This document shows, piece by piece, positions 1 to 8,474 of a DNA stretch of 64,000 nucleotides. The position numbers were made by a program, and so were the translations under genes. The notes under the pieces are model-generated. The model worked only from the letters and a program-made list of their open reading frames with translations. It searched no databases and had not been told where the DNA came from. Source of the stretch: Sphingopyxis italica. GTDB taxonomy: Bacteria; Pseudomonadota; Alphaproteobacteria; Sphingomonadales; Sphingomonadaceae. The first letter of the stretch is position 1. Each line of letters starts with the position of its first letter. The DNA is taken from positions 1,134,469 to 1,198,468 of the forward strand of contig NZ_JAATIT010000001.1 in NCBI RefSeq assembly GCF_011926545.1, read 5' to 3'.

Positions 1-1
1 C

Positions 2-391
2 GTCGTGCTGACCTTTCGCAACGTCCACAACTGGCGGTCGGGCGGCGCCGAAAACACCGCGAACGCCTTCCGGCAAATCTTCGCGATGCTGAAACCCGGC
101 GGCACGCTCGGCGTCGCCGAGCATCGGCTGAACGAAAGCGACGATAGCGCGAAGGAAGAGAAATCGGGCTATCTCAAGGAAAGCACGGTCATCGCGCTCG
201 CCGAGGCGGCGGGGTTCAAGCTCGCCGGCCGCAGCGAGATCAACGCCAATCCGAAAGACACCAAGGATTATCCCAAGGGTGTCTGGACGCTGCCGCCGAG
301 CCTGACCGAGGGCGAAACCGACCGCGCCAAATATGTCGCGATCGGCGAATCGGACCGCATGACGCTGAAATTCGTGAAGCCCGCGAGCTGA
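2..391 (+). CDS. Predicted SAM-dependent methyltransferase, C-terminal part (runs in from the left edge)
   Basis: The reading frame is open to the left window edge, so only the last 129 codons are seen. The fragment opens with VVLTFRNVHNW, followed by a Lys-Pro-Gly-Gly turn and the strand LGVAEH, which fit the post-motif-II half of a class I (Rossmann-fold) methyltransferase of the COG4798 type. The SAM-binding glycine-rich loop lies outside the window. Family members are often secreted or periplasmic, but the signal region is not visible. Its stop codon overlaps the proposed start of aat (CTGA at 388-391), suggesting co-translation. The substrate is unknown. Confidence 0.75.
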   Translation, partial: VVLTFRNVHNWRSGGAENTANAFRQIFAMLKPGGTLGVAEHRLNESDDSAKEEKSGYLKESTVIALAEAAGFKLAGRSEINANPKDTKDYPKGVWTLPPSLTEGETDRAKYVAIGESDRMTLKFVKPAS

Positions 392-1191
392 AACACTTCG
401 AATCCATCGACCCGGCGCTGCTGCTCAGCGCCTATGCGCAGGGTATTTTCCCGATGGCCGACGGGGCGGACGACCCGTCGGTCCATTGGGTCGAACCGCG
501 ACTGCGCGCGATCCTGCCGCTCGATGGCTTCCACCTGTCGAACAGCCTGAAGAAGGTCATCGTCTCCGACCGTTTCCGCGTGACGACCGACGCCGCCTTC
601 GCCGACATGGTCGCGCTCTGCGCCGAACCCGCCGACGACCGGCCGACGACGTGGATCAATCCGGTCATCCGGGCGAGTTACGACCGATTGTTCCAGATCG
701 GCCATGCGCATAGCGTCGAATGCTGGCAGGATGGCGAGCTGGTGGGTGGGCTTTACGGCGTCACGCTCGGGCGCGCCTTTTTCGGCGAATCGATGGTCAG
801 CCGCGCGCGCGACGCGTCGAAGGTCGCGCTCGCGCACCTCGTCGCGCGGCTCCGCGCGGGCGGCTGGAAATTGCTCGACTGCCAGTTCATCACCCCGCAC
901 CTCGCCAGCCTCGGCGCGATCGAAATCCGCCAGGCCGACTATCTCGCGCGGCTCTATTCGGTGTTGGCGGGGGGCGAGGGCGGCGCGACCTTGGGCGGCG
1001 CGACCGGAGCCGGCGCCGCGGGCGCGGCGGGCGCAGGCCCCGCCGGTGTCGCGGTGCCCTCGCCGCCGTTCGTCGCGGGCGATTGGGGTGCGCTCGATGC
1101 CTTGGGCGCCGCCGCCGATTTGAGCGCCGACCGTTCGACGGGCTCGCCGCCCGGATATGTCATCGCGCAGCTTTTGACGAAGACGTCATAG
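388..1191 (+). CDS. aat: Leucyl/phenylalanyl-tRNA--protein transferase
   Basis: This enzyme adds Leu or Phe from aminoacyl-tRNA to proteins with N-terminal Arg or Lys, making them N-degron substrates for ClpS/ClpAP in the cytoplasm. The family hallmarks are clear: the N-terminal block IDPALLLSAYAQGIFPM, then VHWVEPRLRAILPL, GGLYGVTLGRAFFGESMVS and DCQFITPHLASLGA. The N-terminal block lies before the first ATG (454), and no ATG, GTG or TTG precedes it in frame back to the upstream gene. CTG at 388, overlapping the preceding stop, is therefore the best start and gives 267 residues against about 230 for the E. coli protein. The family core ends near 955; the rest is an Ala/Gly-rich tail read antisense to the convergent DUF2155 gene. 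A conventional gene caller would start at 454 and lose part of the fold. Confidence 0.9.
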   Translation: MKHFESIDPALLLSAYAQGIFPMADGADDPSVHWVEPRLRAILPLDGFHLSNSLKKVIVSDRFRVTTDAAFADMVALCAEPADDRPTTWINPVIRASYDRLFQIGHAHSVECWQDGELVGGLYGVTLGRAFFGESMVSRARDASKVALAHLVARLRAGGWKLLDCQFITPHLASLGAIEIRQADYLARLYSVLAGGEGGATLGGATGAGAAGAAGAGPAGVAVPSPPFVAGDWGALDALGAAADLSADRSTGSPPGYVIAQLLTKTS

Positions 1192-1637
1192 ATCGGGTGT
1201 TCGATCACGTTGCGGTCGGGCCGCTCGCGGAAAATCCAGCCCGAAAAGACGCGGCGCCATTTGTCGTCGCGCTGGTCCTGAACGGTCAGCTGGACGAAGG
1301 CGCCGGTTTCGGGCGGGTCTTCCCACGGCGCGGTCATCTCGCACGCGCGCATCCGCACGATCGCGCGGCCTACGCGCATCGATGTGCCGGGCTTCATCTC
1401 AAGTTCGCGAACCAGTCCGTTGCGCTTATTGAGCAGGCCGACGACCGCGACGCGCTCGGCCATCGGGGTCGCGCCTTCGATGCCGCCGACTTCCTGCGGC
1501 ACGCGTTCGGATTTCGCGGCGGTCGATACGGTGGCGCTGCCCGCCTTCGACGGCGTCCGGTCGCATGCCGTCAGCGCGGTCGCGGCCAGCAGCGCGATCA
1601 GCGCGGTCGAAATCGGATGCGACACGCGGGGCGTCAC
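954..1637 (-). CDS. DUF2155 domain lipoprotein
   Basis: A 227-residue protein with a lipoprotein signal peptide (lipobox LTAC, Cys25), so probably anchored in the envelope. The DUF2155 core runs from about residue 62 to 157, with NKRNGLVRELEMKPG, WEDPPETGAFVQL, VFSGWIF and HPIYDVFVKSC. A Pro/Ala-rich tail of about 70 residues follows. It begins at a GTG that overlaps the stop of the NDUFA12 gene by four bases (GTGA), so the two are translationally coupled. In alphaproteobacteria DUF2155 often sits beside Aat, as here. Its 3' end overlaps aat by 238 bp on the opposite strand. Molecular function is unknown. Confidence 0.88.
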   Translation of the reverse strand: MTPRVSHPISTALIALLAATALTACDRTPSKAGSATVSTAAKSERVPQEVGGIEGATPMAERVAVVGLLNKRNGLVRELEMKPGTSMRVGRAIVRMRACEMTAPWEDPPETGAFVQLTVQDQRDDKWRRVFSGWIFRERPDRNVIEHPIYDVFVKSCAMTYPGGEPVERSALKSAAAPKASSAPQSPATNGGEGTATPAGPAPAAPAAPAPVAPPKVAPPSPPANTE

Positions 1638-2020
1638 TCGGCGCCGGGCCGCCAGGCCTCATAGTCACCGGTCGCGGCGGCGCGGCGGCCGCCACGTTCG
1701 AGCGCGCCGGCGGGGCGATAGGCGCCCGCGCTGCCGGTCAGGTTCGCGCTCGGCTCCTTCTCCCACGCGCGCGGCGCGGGCAGGACGTCGGTCGGCAGTT
1801 CGTCGAATGTGCCGTGCAGCCAGCCGTGCCATTCGGGCGGCACGCGGCTCGCATCGTTCGATCCGTTATAGATCACCCAGCGGCGGCCGCCCTTTTTGGC
1901 GCGGAAATAGCGGTTGCCGAGGCTGTCCTCGCCGACCTTCTCGCCCGTGCTCCAGCTGTTCAGCAGCGTGCCGACGGTCGCGCCGTCCCACCAGGTGAAA
2001 ATCTTGCCCAAAATGCTCAT
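1634..2020 (-). CDS. NDUFA12-family accessory subunit of NADH:ubiquinone oxidoreductase (complex I)
   Basis: A 128-residue protein starting at MSILGKIFTWWDGATVGT. The family signature is visible: DSLGNRYFRAKKGGRRWVIYNG, here split as DSLGNRYF and RRWVIYNG, then SRVPPEWHGWLH. This is the bacterial homologue of mitochondrial NDUFA12/B17.2, a peripheral subunit of complex I found in alphaproteobacteria. The open frame extends to 2065, but the internal Met is chosen because the family begins there. It lies 61 bp after the DUF192 gene and is coupled to the DUF2155 gene. The nuo cluster is not in the window. Confidence 0.92.
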   Translation of the reverse strand: MSILGKIFTWWDGATVGTLLNSWSTGEKVGEDSLGNRYFRAKKGGRRWVIYNGSNDASRVPPEWHGWLHGTFDELPTDVLPAPRAWEKEPSANLTGSAGAYRPAGALERGGRRAAATGDYEAWRPGAE

Positions 2021-2081
2021 GGCTGCGGCGTTTACAGGCAAGGCAGCGCGGTCCGCAAGCGTCAAACCGCGCGGCGCACCG

Positions 2082-2543
2082 CTATTTCGTATCTTTCCAC
2101 GTCACCTTCGCACTCTCGTCGATGCCGAGCCGGGCCGCGGTGCCGCCCGCGAGTTCGAGCACCGCCGACACCTCGCCGCCGCTGACGACGGGTTCGAGCG
2201 ATTCTGGGATCGTGTTTTCGGCGATGCGGTCGATGCTGCCGTCGGCGCGGACGAAGATCATGTCGAGCGGGATCAATGTGTTCTTCATCCAGAAGCTGCC
2301 GATTCGCGGCTTTGCGAACGGAAAGAGCATGCCGCCATTCTCCGGCAGGCTGGTGCGGAACATCAGGCCGCGATCCTGCTCGGCGTCGGTGCGCGCGACC
2401 TCGACGTCGAACTTGTGCGCCTTGCCCGTCATCGCGATCGTCACCGAAATCGTCGCAGTGCGCTCCGCCTCGCTCGCATCGCGGTTGCACGCTGCCATCG
2501 GCATGGCGAGCGACAGGGCAAGGGCGGTCAATATGGCGCGCAT
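2082..2543 (-). CDS. DUF192 family secreted lipoprotein
   Basis: A 153-residue protein with an N-terminal signal and lipobox-like MAAC. The DUF192 fold is shown by VEVARTDAEQDRGLMFR, GSFWMKNTLIPLDMIFV and the ending AARLGI. The start at Met 2543 is preferred over the in-frame Met at 2558 because an AAGGA ribosome-binding sequence lies about seven bases before it and it gives a clean signal peptide. It follows recX closely and precedes the NDUFA12 gene, in one minus-strand run. DUF192 proteins are small beta-rich envelope proteins of unknown function. Confidence 0.88.
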   Translation of the reverse strand: MRAILTALALSLAMPMAACNRDASEAERTATISVTIAMTGKAHKFDVEVARTDAEQDRGLMFRTSLPENGGMLFPFAKPRIGSFWMKNTLIPLDMIFVRADGSIDRIAENTIPESLEPVVSGGEVSAVLELAGGTAARLGIDESAKVTWKDTK

Positions 2544-2574
2544 CGGCATTTCCTTCATCGGGGTGGTTTTCGGC

Positions 2575-3147
2575 CTAATCGAGCCCCGCGTCCTCGTCCA
2601 GCGCCGCCAACGCGGCGTCGTCTCCCGGCGGGACGTCGAGGATGCGGCGCGCGATCGTCATGCTGTGCCCCGCGCGCAGGAAGGCCGCGATCTGCCGCTC
2701 GCGCAGCTTCGGATCGTCGCTCGATCGCACCGCAAAGGGTCCGAAACGCCGCCGCCGCGCGAAGCCGACCGCCGCCGACAGCGCCGCGTCTTCCGCCGTC
2801 TCGATCGCCGCGCCGCTATCCTGCTCGGCGATCCCGTCGGCATAAAGCTGCGCCTTGACCCGCCGCACCCCGAGCCCGCGCCGCGTCATCGCGCCCGCCC
2901 GCATCGCGGCATATTGGCGGTCGTCGAGATAATTGAGGCGCTCCATCCGGTCGGCGATCGCCGCGCACGCCGCCATGGCGTCACGTTCGTCGATCCACTC
3001 GGATTCGCGGACTTTTCGGGACAGATAGCGCGTCAACTTGGCGCGACTCGTCGCGAATCGCGCGACATAGGCAAGCGCCAGTTCGTCGAGCTTTGCCGCG
3101 CTCAGCGGCCTTTTTGAGCGGTCGAAGGGAGCGCGGCGTTTGGCCAT
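2575..3147 (-). CDS. recX: RecX family regulatory protein
   Basis: A 190-residue, Arg/Lys-rich, all-helical protein. RecX binds RecA filaments and limits recombinase activity. The three-helix repeats are recognisable: LALAYVARFATSRAKLTRYLSRK, here seen as YVARFATSRAKLTRYL, then RLNYLDDRQYAAMRAGAMTR with GLGVRRVKAQLYADGI, and LRERQIAAFLRAGHSMTIAR. The start MAKRRAPF is chosen over the longer frame from 3243, whose first 32 residues do not look like the family. recA is not adjacent. It heads the minus-strand group that includes the DUF192 gene 31 bp downstream. Confidence 0.85.
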   Translation of the reverse strand: MAKRRAPFDRSKRPLSAAKLDELALAYVARFATSRAKLTRYLSRKVRESEWIDERDAMAACAAIADRMERLNYLDDRQYAAMRAGAMTRRGLGVRRVKAQLYADGIAEQDSGAAIETAEDAALSAAVGFARRRRFGPFAVRSSDDPKLRERQIAAFLRAGHSMTIARRILDVPPGDDAALAALDEDAGLD

Positions 3148-3590
3148 AGGGTCAGCCCCTGCCCCATGCGCGGTCGAGGCGCCGAAATGGCGAAGAGATC
3201 GGGCGAAAATGACCGCCGGGAACAGTTCTGTTTCCAAGGGCATTTTCGTCCGATATCGAAGCCATTTCGTCGTCCCTTCGGGATTTGACCGATTTTGTCC
3301 ATGGCTGCGTCGGCAAGCCTTGCCATATGTCTATATGCCAGCGTCTTGCCTTCTTGCCCTGAACAAAATCGCTTCAAACCTCGATCGCGCATGGGGAAGG
3401 GGCTGACCCTGTGCCATGTTTGTGCCACAGTCGGGCCCGATTGAGAACGATCAACACCGCCATATTGGTCGATAACGCCCGGAAATGGGCGATTGTTCAA
3501 ACAACACGAAGGTTCGCGCACCGACACATGGCTCAGAAAGATGACATGCTTGTTGCCGCGCGGCCCCTATCGCGGGATGTCGCAGCCCCT

Positions 3591-5342
3591 ATGACCGATA
3601 CCGACATGATTTCGGCCGATGCGCTCGTGCCGACGCCGACCCTGTGCGCGCAGCCGCGCCGCTTTTCGGACTTCGCCACCGTGGGCGAGGCGCTCGACTA
3701 TGCCGCCGCCGGCACGCGCGGGCTCAATTTCCACGATCCGCGCGGAAAGCTGGTGCGTCCCTACCCGTACAGCGAACTCAGGGCCGACGCCTTGGCGACC
3801 GCCTATCGCCTGATCGCCGCGGGGGTGAAACCCGGCGACCGCATCGCGCTGATCGCCGAAACCGGCGCGGAATTCGCCGCGCTGTTCTTCGGCACCATCT
3901 ATGCCGGCGCCTGGCCGGTGCCGTTGCCGCTGCCGACGAGCTTCGGCGGCCGCGATAGCTATGTCGGCCAGCTCGTCGTCCAGCTCACCAGCTGCGATCC
4001 TACCATGTTGTTTTTCCCGCCCGAAATCGCAGCGATGGCGGTCGAGGCGGCCGAATCGCGCGGCGTGAAGCCCGTCAACTGGAGCGCGTTCGAACAGAAT
4101 GCCGCGCCGGTCACCGCGCTTCCCGAGCAGAAACCCGACGAAACCTGCTATCTCCAGTACAGCAGCGGCTCGACACGCTTCCCGCATGGCGTCGCGGTCA
4201 CGCACGCCGCGCTGCTCAACAATCTCGCGGCGCACAGCCACGGCATGGAGGTGCGCGACAGCGACCGCTGCATCTCATGGCTTCCCTGGTATCATGACAT
4301 GGGCCTCGTCGGCTGCCTGCTCTCGCCGGTCGCGAATCAGGTGTCGGTCGATTATCTCAAGACCGAGGATTTCGCGCGCCGCCCGCTCGCGTGGCTCGAC
4401 CTCATCAGCCGCAACGAGGGCACGACGCTCAGTTATTCGCCGACCTTCGGCTACGACATCTGCGCGCGCCGCGTGTCGAGCCAGACGCATGTCGCCGACC
4501 GCTTCGACCTGTCGCGCTGGCGCGTCGCGGGCAATGGCGCCGATATGATCCGCCCCGACGTGATGCAGAGCTTCGTCGACGCCTTTGCCGACGCGGGATT
4601 CAAGGCGAGCGCCTTCCTGCCGAGCTATGGCCTGGCCGAAGCGACGCTCGCGGTCAGCATCATGCCGCCGGGCGAAGGCATCGTCGTCGAACTGGTCGAG
4701 GAAACCGAGCTGTCGGGCGCCGCGAATGATTCGGGGCGTCCGACCCGCTATCGCGCGATCGTCAACTGCGGCCGCGCCGCGCGCGACATGGTGATCGAAA
4801 TTCGCGACGAAGCGGGCAATGCGCTGCCCGACCAGACCGTCGGCAAGGTGTGGTGCAGCGGCCCGTCGCTGATGACCGGCTATTTCCGCGATCCCGAATC
4901 CACCGCCGCCTGCCTGATCGACGGCTGGCTCGACACCGGAGATATGGGTTATTTGTCGGACGGTTACATCTATATCGTCGGCCGTGCCAAAGACATGATC
5001 ATCATCAACGGCAAGAATCACTGGCCGCAGGATATCGAGTGGGCGGTCGAGCAGCTGCCGGGCTTCAAATCGGGCGACATCGCGGCCTTCGCGATCACCG
5101 CGCCGGGCGGCGAGGAAACCCCCGCGGTGCTCGTCCAGTGCCGCACCAGCGACGAGACCGAGCGTCTCGCGCTGCGCGAGACGATCCGCGACCGCGTCCG
5201 CGCGATTACCGGCATGAACTGCCTGATCGAGCTGATTCCGCCGCGCACCCTGCCGCGCACCAGTTCGGGCAAGCTCAGCCGATCGAAGGCGCGCGCGCAA
5301 TATCTCGCCGGGGAAATCCAGCCTTTCGCGATGGCGGCGTAA
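3591..5342 (+). CDS. Fatty acyl-AMP ligase (FAAL)
   Basis: A 583-residue member of the ANL adenylation superfamily. FAALs activate a fatty acid with ATP to acyl-AMP and pass it to an acyl carrier protein. The nucleotide loop reads YLQYSSGSTRFPHGVAVTH, the A4-like motif WLPWYHDMGLVG, A5 SYGLAEATLAVS, A7 GWLDTGDMGYL and the hinge VGRAKDMIIING, all in the FAAL style rather than that of acyl-CoA synthetases. Start codons at 3411, 3528 and 3591 are all in frame; MTDTDMISADAL at 3591 fits the usual length of about 580 residues. No carrier protein, PKS/NRPS or sphingolipid gene is next to it, so the acceptor is unknown. Confidence 0.9.
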   Translation: MTDTDMISADALVPTPTLCAQPRRFSDFATVGEALDYAAAGTRGLNFHDPRGKLVRPYPYSELRADALATAYRLIAAGVKPGDRIALIAETGAEFAALFFGTIYAGAWPVPLPLPTSFGGRDSYVGQLVVQLTSCDPTMLFFPPEIAAMAVEAAESRGVKPVNWSAFEQNAAPVTALPEQKPDETCYLQYSSGSTRFPHGVAVTHAALLNNLAAHSHGMEVRDSDRCISWLPWYHDMGLVGCLLSPVANQVSVDYLKTEDFARRPLAWLDLISRNEGTTLSYSPTFGYDICARRVSSQTHVADRFDLSRWRVAGNGADMIRPDVMQSFVDAFADAGFKASAFLPSYGLAEATLAVSIMPPGEGIVVELVEETELSGAANDSGRPTRYRAIVNCGRAARDMVIEIRDEAGNALPDQTVGKVWCSGPSLMTGYFRDPESTAACLIDGWLDTGDMGYLSDGYIYIVGRAKDMIIINGKNHWPQDIEWAVEQLPGFKSGDIAAFAITAPGGEETPAVLVQCRTSDETERLALRETIRDRVRAITGMNCLIELIPPRTLPRTSSGKLSRSKARAQYLAGEIQPFAMAA

Positions 5343-5403
5343 GGTCGAGCGCGACCGGTTTCGACCGGTTGCTGCCGTTCACAAACTCAGTATGTTACGG
5401 CAA

Positions 5404-5814
5404 ATGAAAGAGATGAGACGAAAGCTCTCGGTCGTGCTCTTGGTCCCATTTTTGGTCATTACAGCGTGCGGCGTTGATAGCTCTAGCGACCCCAGCGACC
5501 CTTGGGAGCGCGAACCCGATCCTGCTCTCGCGCCGGTCACAGATGTCGATGCGCCGATAGTGCAAGAGCTCTACCGTGAAGGCTATCTGATTGTCGATCA
5601 GCGCGAAACTGGCTGTGACGCTGGGCCTGATGTTTATTGCGATGGGTTTAGCGCACTGTATCTCGGGCGTGACAATAAGACTGGCGAAGAATCAGCAGCC
5701 GAGTTTGCATGTCCAGGCACCAAAGCGCCGGTTGATCAGTGGAAGTGCCGTCGCCTTGATCCGCCATACGTTCCAAATGGCGGCTTCAAGCCTGAACCGC
5801 TGGGCGACAGCTAA
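5404..5814 (+). CDS. Small putative lipoprotein of unknown function
   Basis: A 136-residue protein with a short basic N-terminus, a hydrophobic segment and the lipobox VITAC, so probably lipidated and exported. The mature part is acidic and contains four Cys (GCDAGPDVYCDG, EFACPGT, KCRRL) that could form two disulfides. Starts at 5392, 5404 and 5413 are possible; none has a strong ribosome-binding site. GC content is lower and codon use less biased than in flanking genes, hinting at more recent arrival. No family is recognised. Confidence 0.65.
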   Translation: MKEMRRKLSVVLLVPFLVITACGVDSSSDPSDPWEREPDPALAPVTDVDAPIVQELYREGYLIVDQRETGCDAGPDVYCDGFSALYLGRDNKTGEESAAEFACPGTKAPVDQWKCRRLDPPYVPNGGFKPEPLGDS

Positions 5815-5933
5815 CCACCCCAAAGCCGTCGCTTGCACCGCTCCGCCAACCTGTCCCCGCCCGGCACAGAAATTCGCATCGAAACAACGCGGCAGTTACC
5901 TTCGAGTAACCCCCGCGCGCTAAACCCGCGGGC

Positions 5934-8288
5934 GTGAAAAGCCTGCTGACCGATCCTGTGGCTGCCGAAGAGATACCCGTGCGGACCCTGTTGGGGCTGG
6001 GACCGCGAAACGAGGACATCGGCAAGCTCCGCCAGCTCCAGCTCGCGCCGCTTCGCGGCCGCGGCTCGCTGCGCCTGTTGATGGGCATCGGCATGGCGTT
6101 CGTCGCCGCCTTGACGATGGTGCACAGCATAGCATTGTCCGTCGCCGGCGGCTGGCTGGCCTGCGCCCTCGCCTTCGCGCTCTGGTCGTACGGCAAGTTC
6201 AACCGCATGCGGCTCGCCGATCCCCAATTGCCGGGGATGGCCGAATATCGGCTGTGCCATCGCCACGCGCTCTATTCGGCGCTGCTCTGGGGCGCGCTCT
6301 TCTGGTTGCAGGGGCTGACCCCGACGCTCGATCACATCCTGTCGATGTGGACGATCGCGGTGCTGATGATGGTCACGCTGTCGATCGTCGCGCACAGCGT
6401 CCCGCTCGCCTGCGCGCTGTTCATCGCGCCCGTCTCGCTGTCGGCCGCGGCCGCGCTGACGCGCGCCGGCGCGCCGCAACTCGCCGCGGTCGCGCTGGTG
6501 GCGGGTTTTCTGCTCTGCGCCTTCTGCATTCGCTTCGCGCAAAGCCATATCCGCTTCCGCCGCGCCGAAGAGACGCTGCACGAAAAGACCGAGACGGTCA
6601 GCCTCCTGCTCCGCGAGTTCGAGGAAACCTCGGCCGACTGGCTGTGGCAGACCGACAACAGCCGCCGCCTGATCCATGTCTCGCCGCGTCTGGCCTTCGC
6701 GCTCGGCGGCACCGCCGAAAGCCTCGAAGACGTGCCGCTGCTGCAGGCGCTTTCGGGTGATGCCTGGGAAACCGGCCTCTTCCCCAAGAGCCTGCACGAC
6801 ATGGCCGAGCGGATGAAGCGGCGCGAGAGCTTCTCGAACCTGATCGTGCCGGTGACGATCGGCGGGATGCCGCGCTGGTGGGAACTCTCCGCCTCGCCGC
6901 GCCTCGACGAAACGGGCAAGTTTCTGGGCTTCCGCGGCGTCGGCTCGGACGTCACCGAAAAGCGCGCGACCGCCGAACAGATCGCCAAGATGGCGCGCTA
7001 CGACAATCTCACCAGCCTGCCCAACCGCCTCAGCCTCAACGAGGATCTCGCCCGCGCGCTGAAGCACGCAATCGAGGCCAAGTCGCGCTGCGCGCTGCTG
7101 ATGATCGACCTCGACCGCTTCAAGGCGGTCAATGATACATTGGGGCACCCCGTCGGCGACAAATTGCTCGCGCAGGTCGCGGCGCGGCTCAAGGGGCTGA
7201 TGGAGCGCGGGATGACATGCGGGCGGCTCGGCGGCGACGAATTCGCCGTCGTGCTCCACAATGTTCCCTCGGCGGGCGACGCCGAAGGCCTCGCGCAACG
7301 GATCATCACCGCGATCAGCCGGCCCTATGTGGTCGACAATCATCAGCTGTTCGTCGGCGCCAGCATCGGCTTCGCGATCGGCCCGACCGACGGCGCGACG
7401 GTCGAGACGCTGACCCGCAACGCCGACCTCGCACTCTATAAATCGAAGGACAAGGGCGGCAACGTCGTCGCCGCCTATGTCGCCTCCCTGCACGCGCAGG
7501 CCGAGGAGCGGCGCGTGATGGAACAGGAACTGCGCGGCGCGCTCGAACGCGGCGAGTTCGAGCTTTATTATCAGCCGGTGGTGACCGCCGCCGACGGCAC
7601 ATTGAACGGCTTCGAGGCGCTGATCCGCTGGAACAACAAGAAGCTGGGCAATGTGTCGCCGGGCCGCTTCATCCCGCTGGCCGAGGATGCGCGCCTGATT
7701 TCGCCGATCGGCGAATGGGTGCTGCGCACCGCGTGCCACGAGGCGATGAAATGGCCCTCGAACCTGAAGGTCGCGATCAACGTCTCGGCCGACCAACTCA
7801 CCGACCCCAGCTTCGCCTCGGTCGTCGTCTCGGCGCTGGCACAGAGCGGGCTCTCTCCCCAAAGGCTCGAGATCGAAGTCACCGAAAGCGTCTTCCTGCG
7901 CGACGGCGGCGGCGCGGCGCAGCTGCTCGACCAGCTGATCGGACTCGGGATCCGCCTGTCGCTTGACGATTTCGGCACCGGCTATTCATCGCTCGGCTAT
8001 CTTCGGAAAACACAATTCTCGACGATCAAGGTCGACCGCAGCTTCGTCGTCGGCGCCGCGAAAGGCAGCATCGAATCGATCGCGATCATCCGCGCCGTCG
8101 TCGCGCTCGCCGACAGTCTCGGCATGTCGACGACCGCCGAGGGGGCCGAGACCGAACTCGAAGTCGAAACGCTGCGCAGCTTCGGCTGCAGCAATATCCA
8201 GGGTTATTATTATGGCCGCCCGATGCCCGCGAGCGACGTGCTGACCCTGTTCCGCCGTCCCGACGACGTGACGACGGTGGCGGCGTAA
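5934..8288 (+). CDS. Membrane-anchored PAS-GGDEF-EAL protein (cyclic-di-GMP turnover)
   Basis: A 784-residue protein from a GTG start. Residues about 45-210 hold several hydrophobic segments, followed by a PAS-like domain (about 230-345), a GGDEF domain with intact GGDEF motif (near residue 432), and an EAL domain with EALIRW near 560 and DDFGTGYSS near 677. Both catalytic signatures look intact, so it may make or degrade cyclic-di-GMP at the membrane. The RxxD inhibitory site expected just before GGDEF is not present (RGMT instead). It is a stand-alone gene, about 120 bp after the lipoprotein gene. Ligand and net activity cannot be predicted. Confidence 0.92.
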   Translation: MKSLLTDPVAAEEIPVRTLLGLGPRNEDIGKLRQLQLAPLRGRGSLRLLMGIGMAFVAALTMVHSIALSVAGGWLACALAFALWSYGKFNRMRLADPQLPGMAEYRLCHRHALYSALLWGALFWLQGLTPTLDHILSMWTIAVLMMVTLSIVAHSVPLACALFIAPVSLSAAAALTRAGAPQLAAVALVAGFLLCAFCIRFAQSHIRFRRAEETLHEKTETVSLLLREFEETSADWLWQTDNSRRLIHVSPRLAFALGGTAESLEDVPLLQALSGDAWETGLFPKSLHDMAERMKRRESFSNLIVPVTIGGMPRWWELSASPRLDETGKFLGFRGVGSDVTEKRATAEQIAKMARYDNLTSLPNRLSLNEDLARALKHAIEAKSRCALLMIDLDRFKAVNDTLGHPVGDKLLAQVAARLKGLMERGMTCGRLGGDEFAVVLHNVPSAGDAEGLAQRIITAISRPYVVDNHQLFVGASIGFAIGPTDGATVETLTRNADLALYKSKDKGGNVVAAYVASLHAQAEERRVMEQELRGALERGEFELYYQPVVTAADGTLNGFEALIRWNNKKLGNVSPGRFIPLAEDARLISPIGEWVLRTACHEAMKWPSNLKVAINVSADQLTDPSFASVVVSALAQSGLSPQRLEIEVTESVFLRDGGGAAQLLDQLIGLGIRLSLDDFGTGYSSLGYLRKTQFSTIKVDRSFVVGAAKGSIESIAIIRAVVALADSLGMSTTAEGAETELEVETLRSFGCSNIQGYYYGRPMPASDVLTLFRRPDDVTTVAA

Positions 8289-8474
8289 CGTCGCGGAGGC
8301 AGCGGCCTTCTCGACCACCCGAAGTCTCTGCACGACGAATTGAACGTCCTAACAAAAGGTTCCCCCGTCCACCGCATCCGCGGCGCGATTCGTCGCTAGA
8401 CGGTTGGTAGAATGGGCGGGGCGTCGCAAACACCCTCCAACGCTTGAAGACAAGCATCTGGGGGGTCGCATTCC

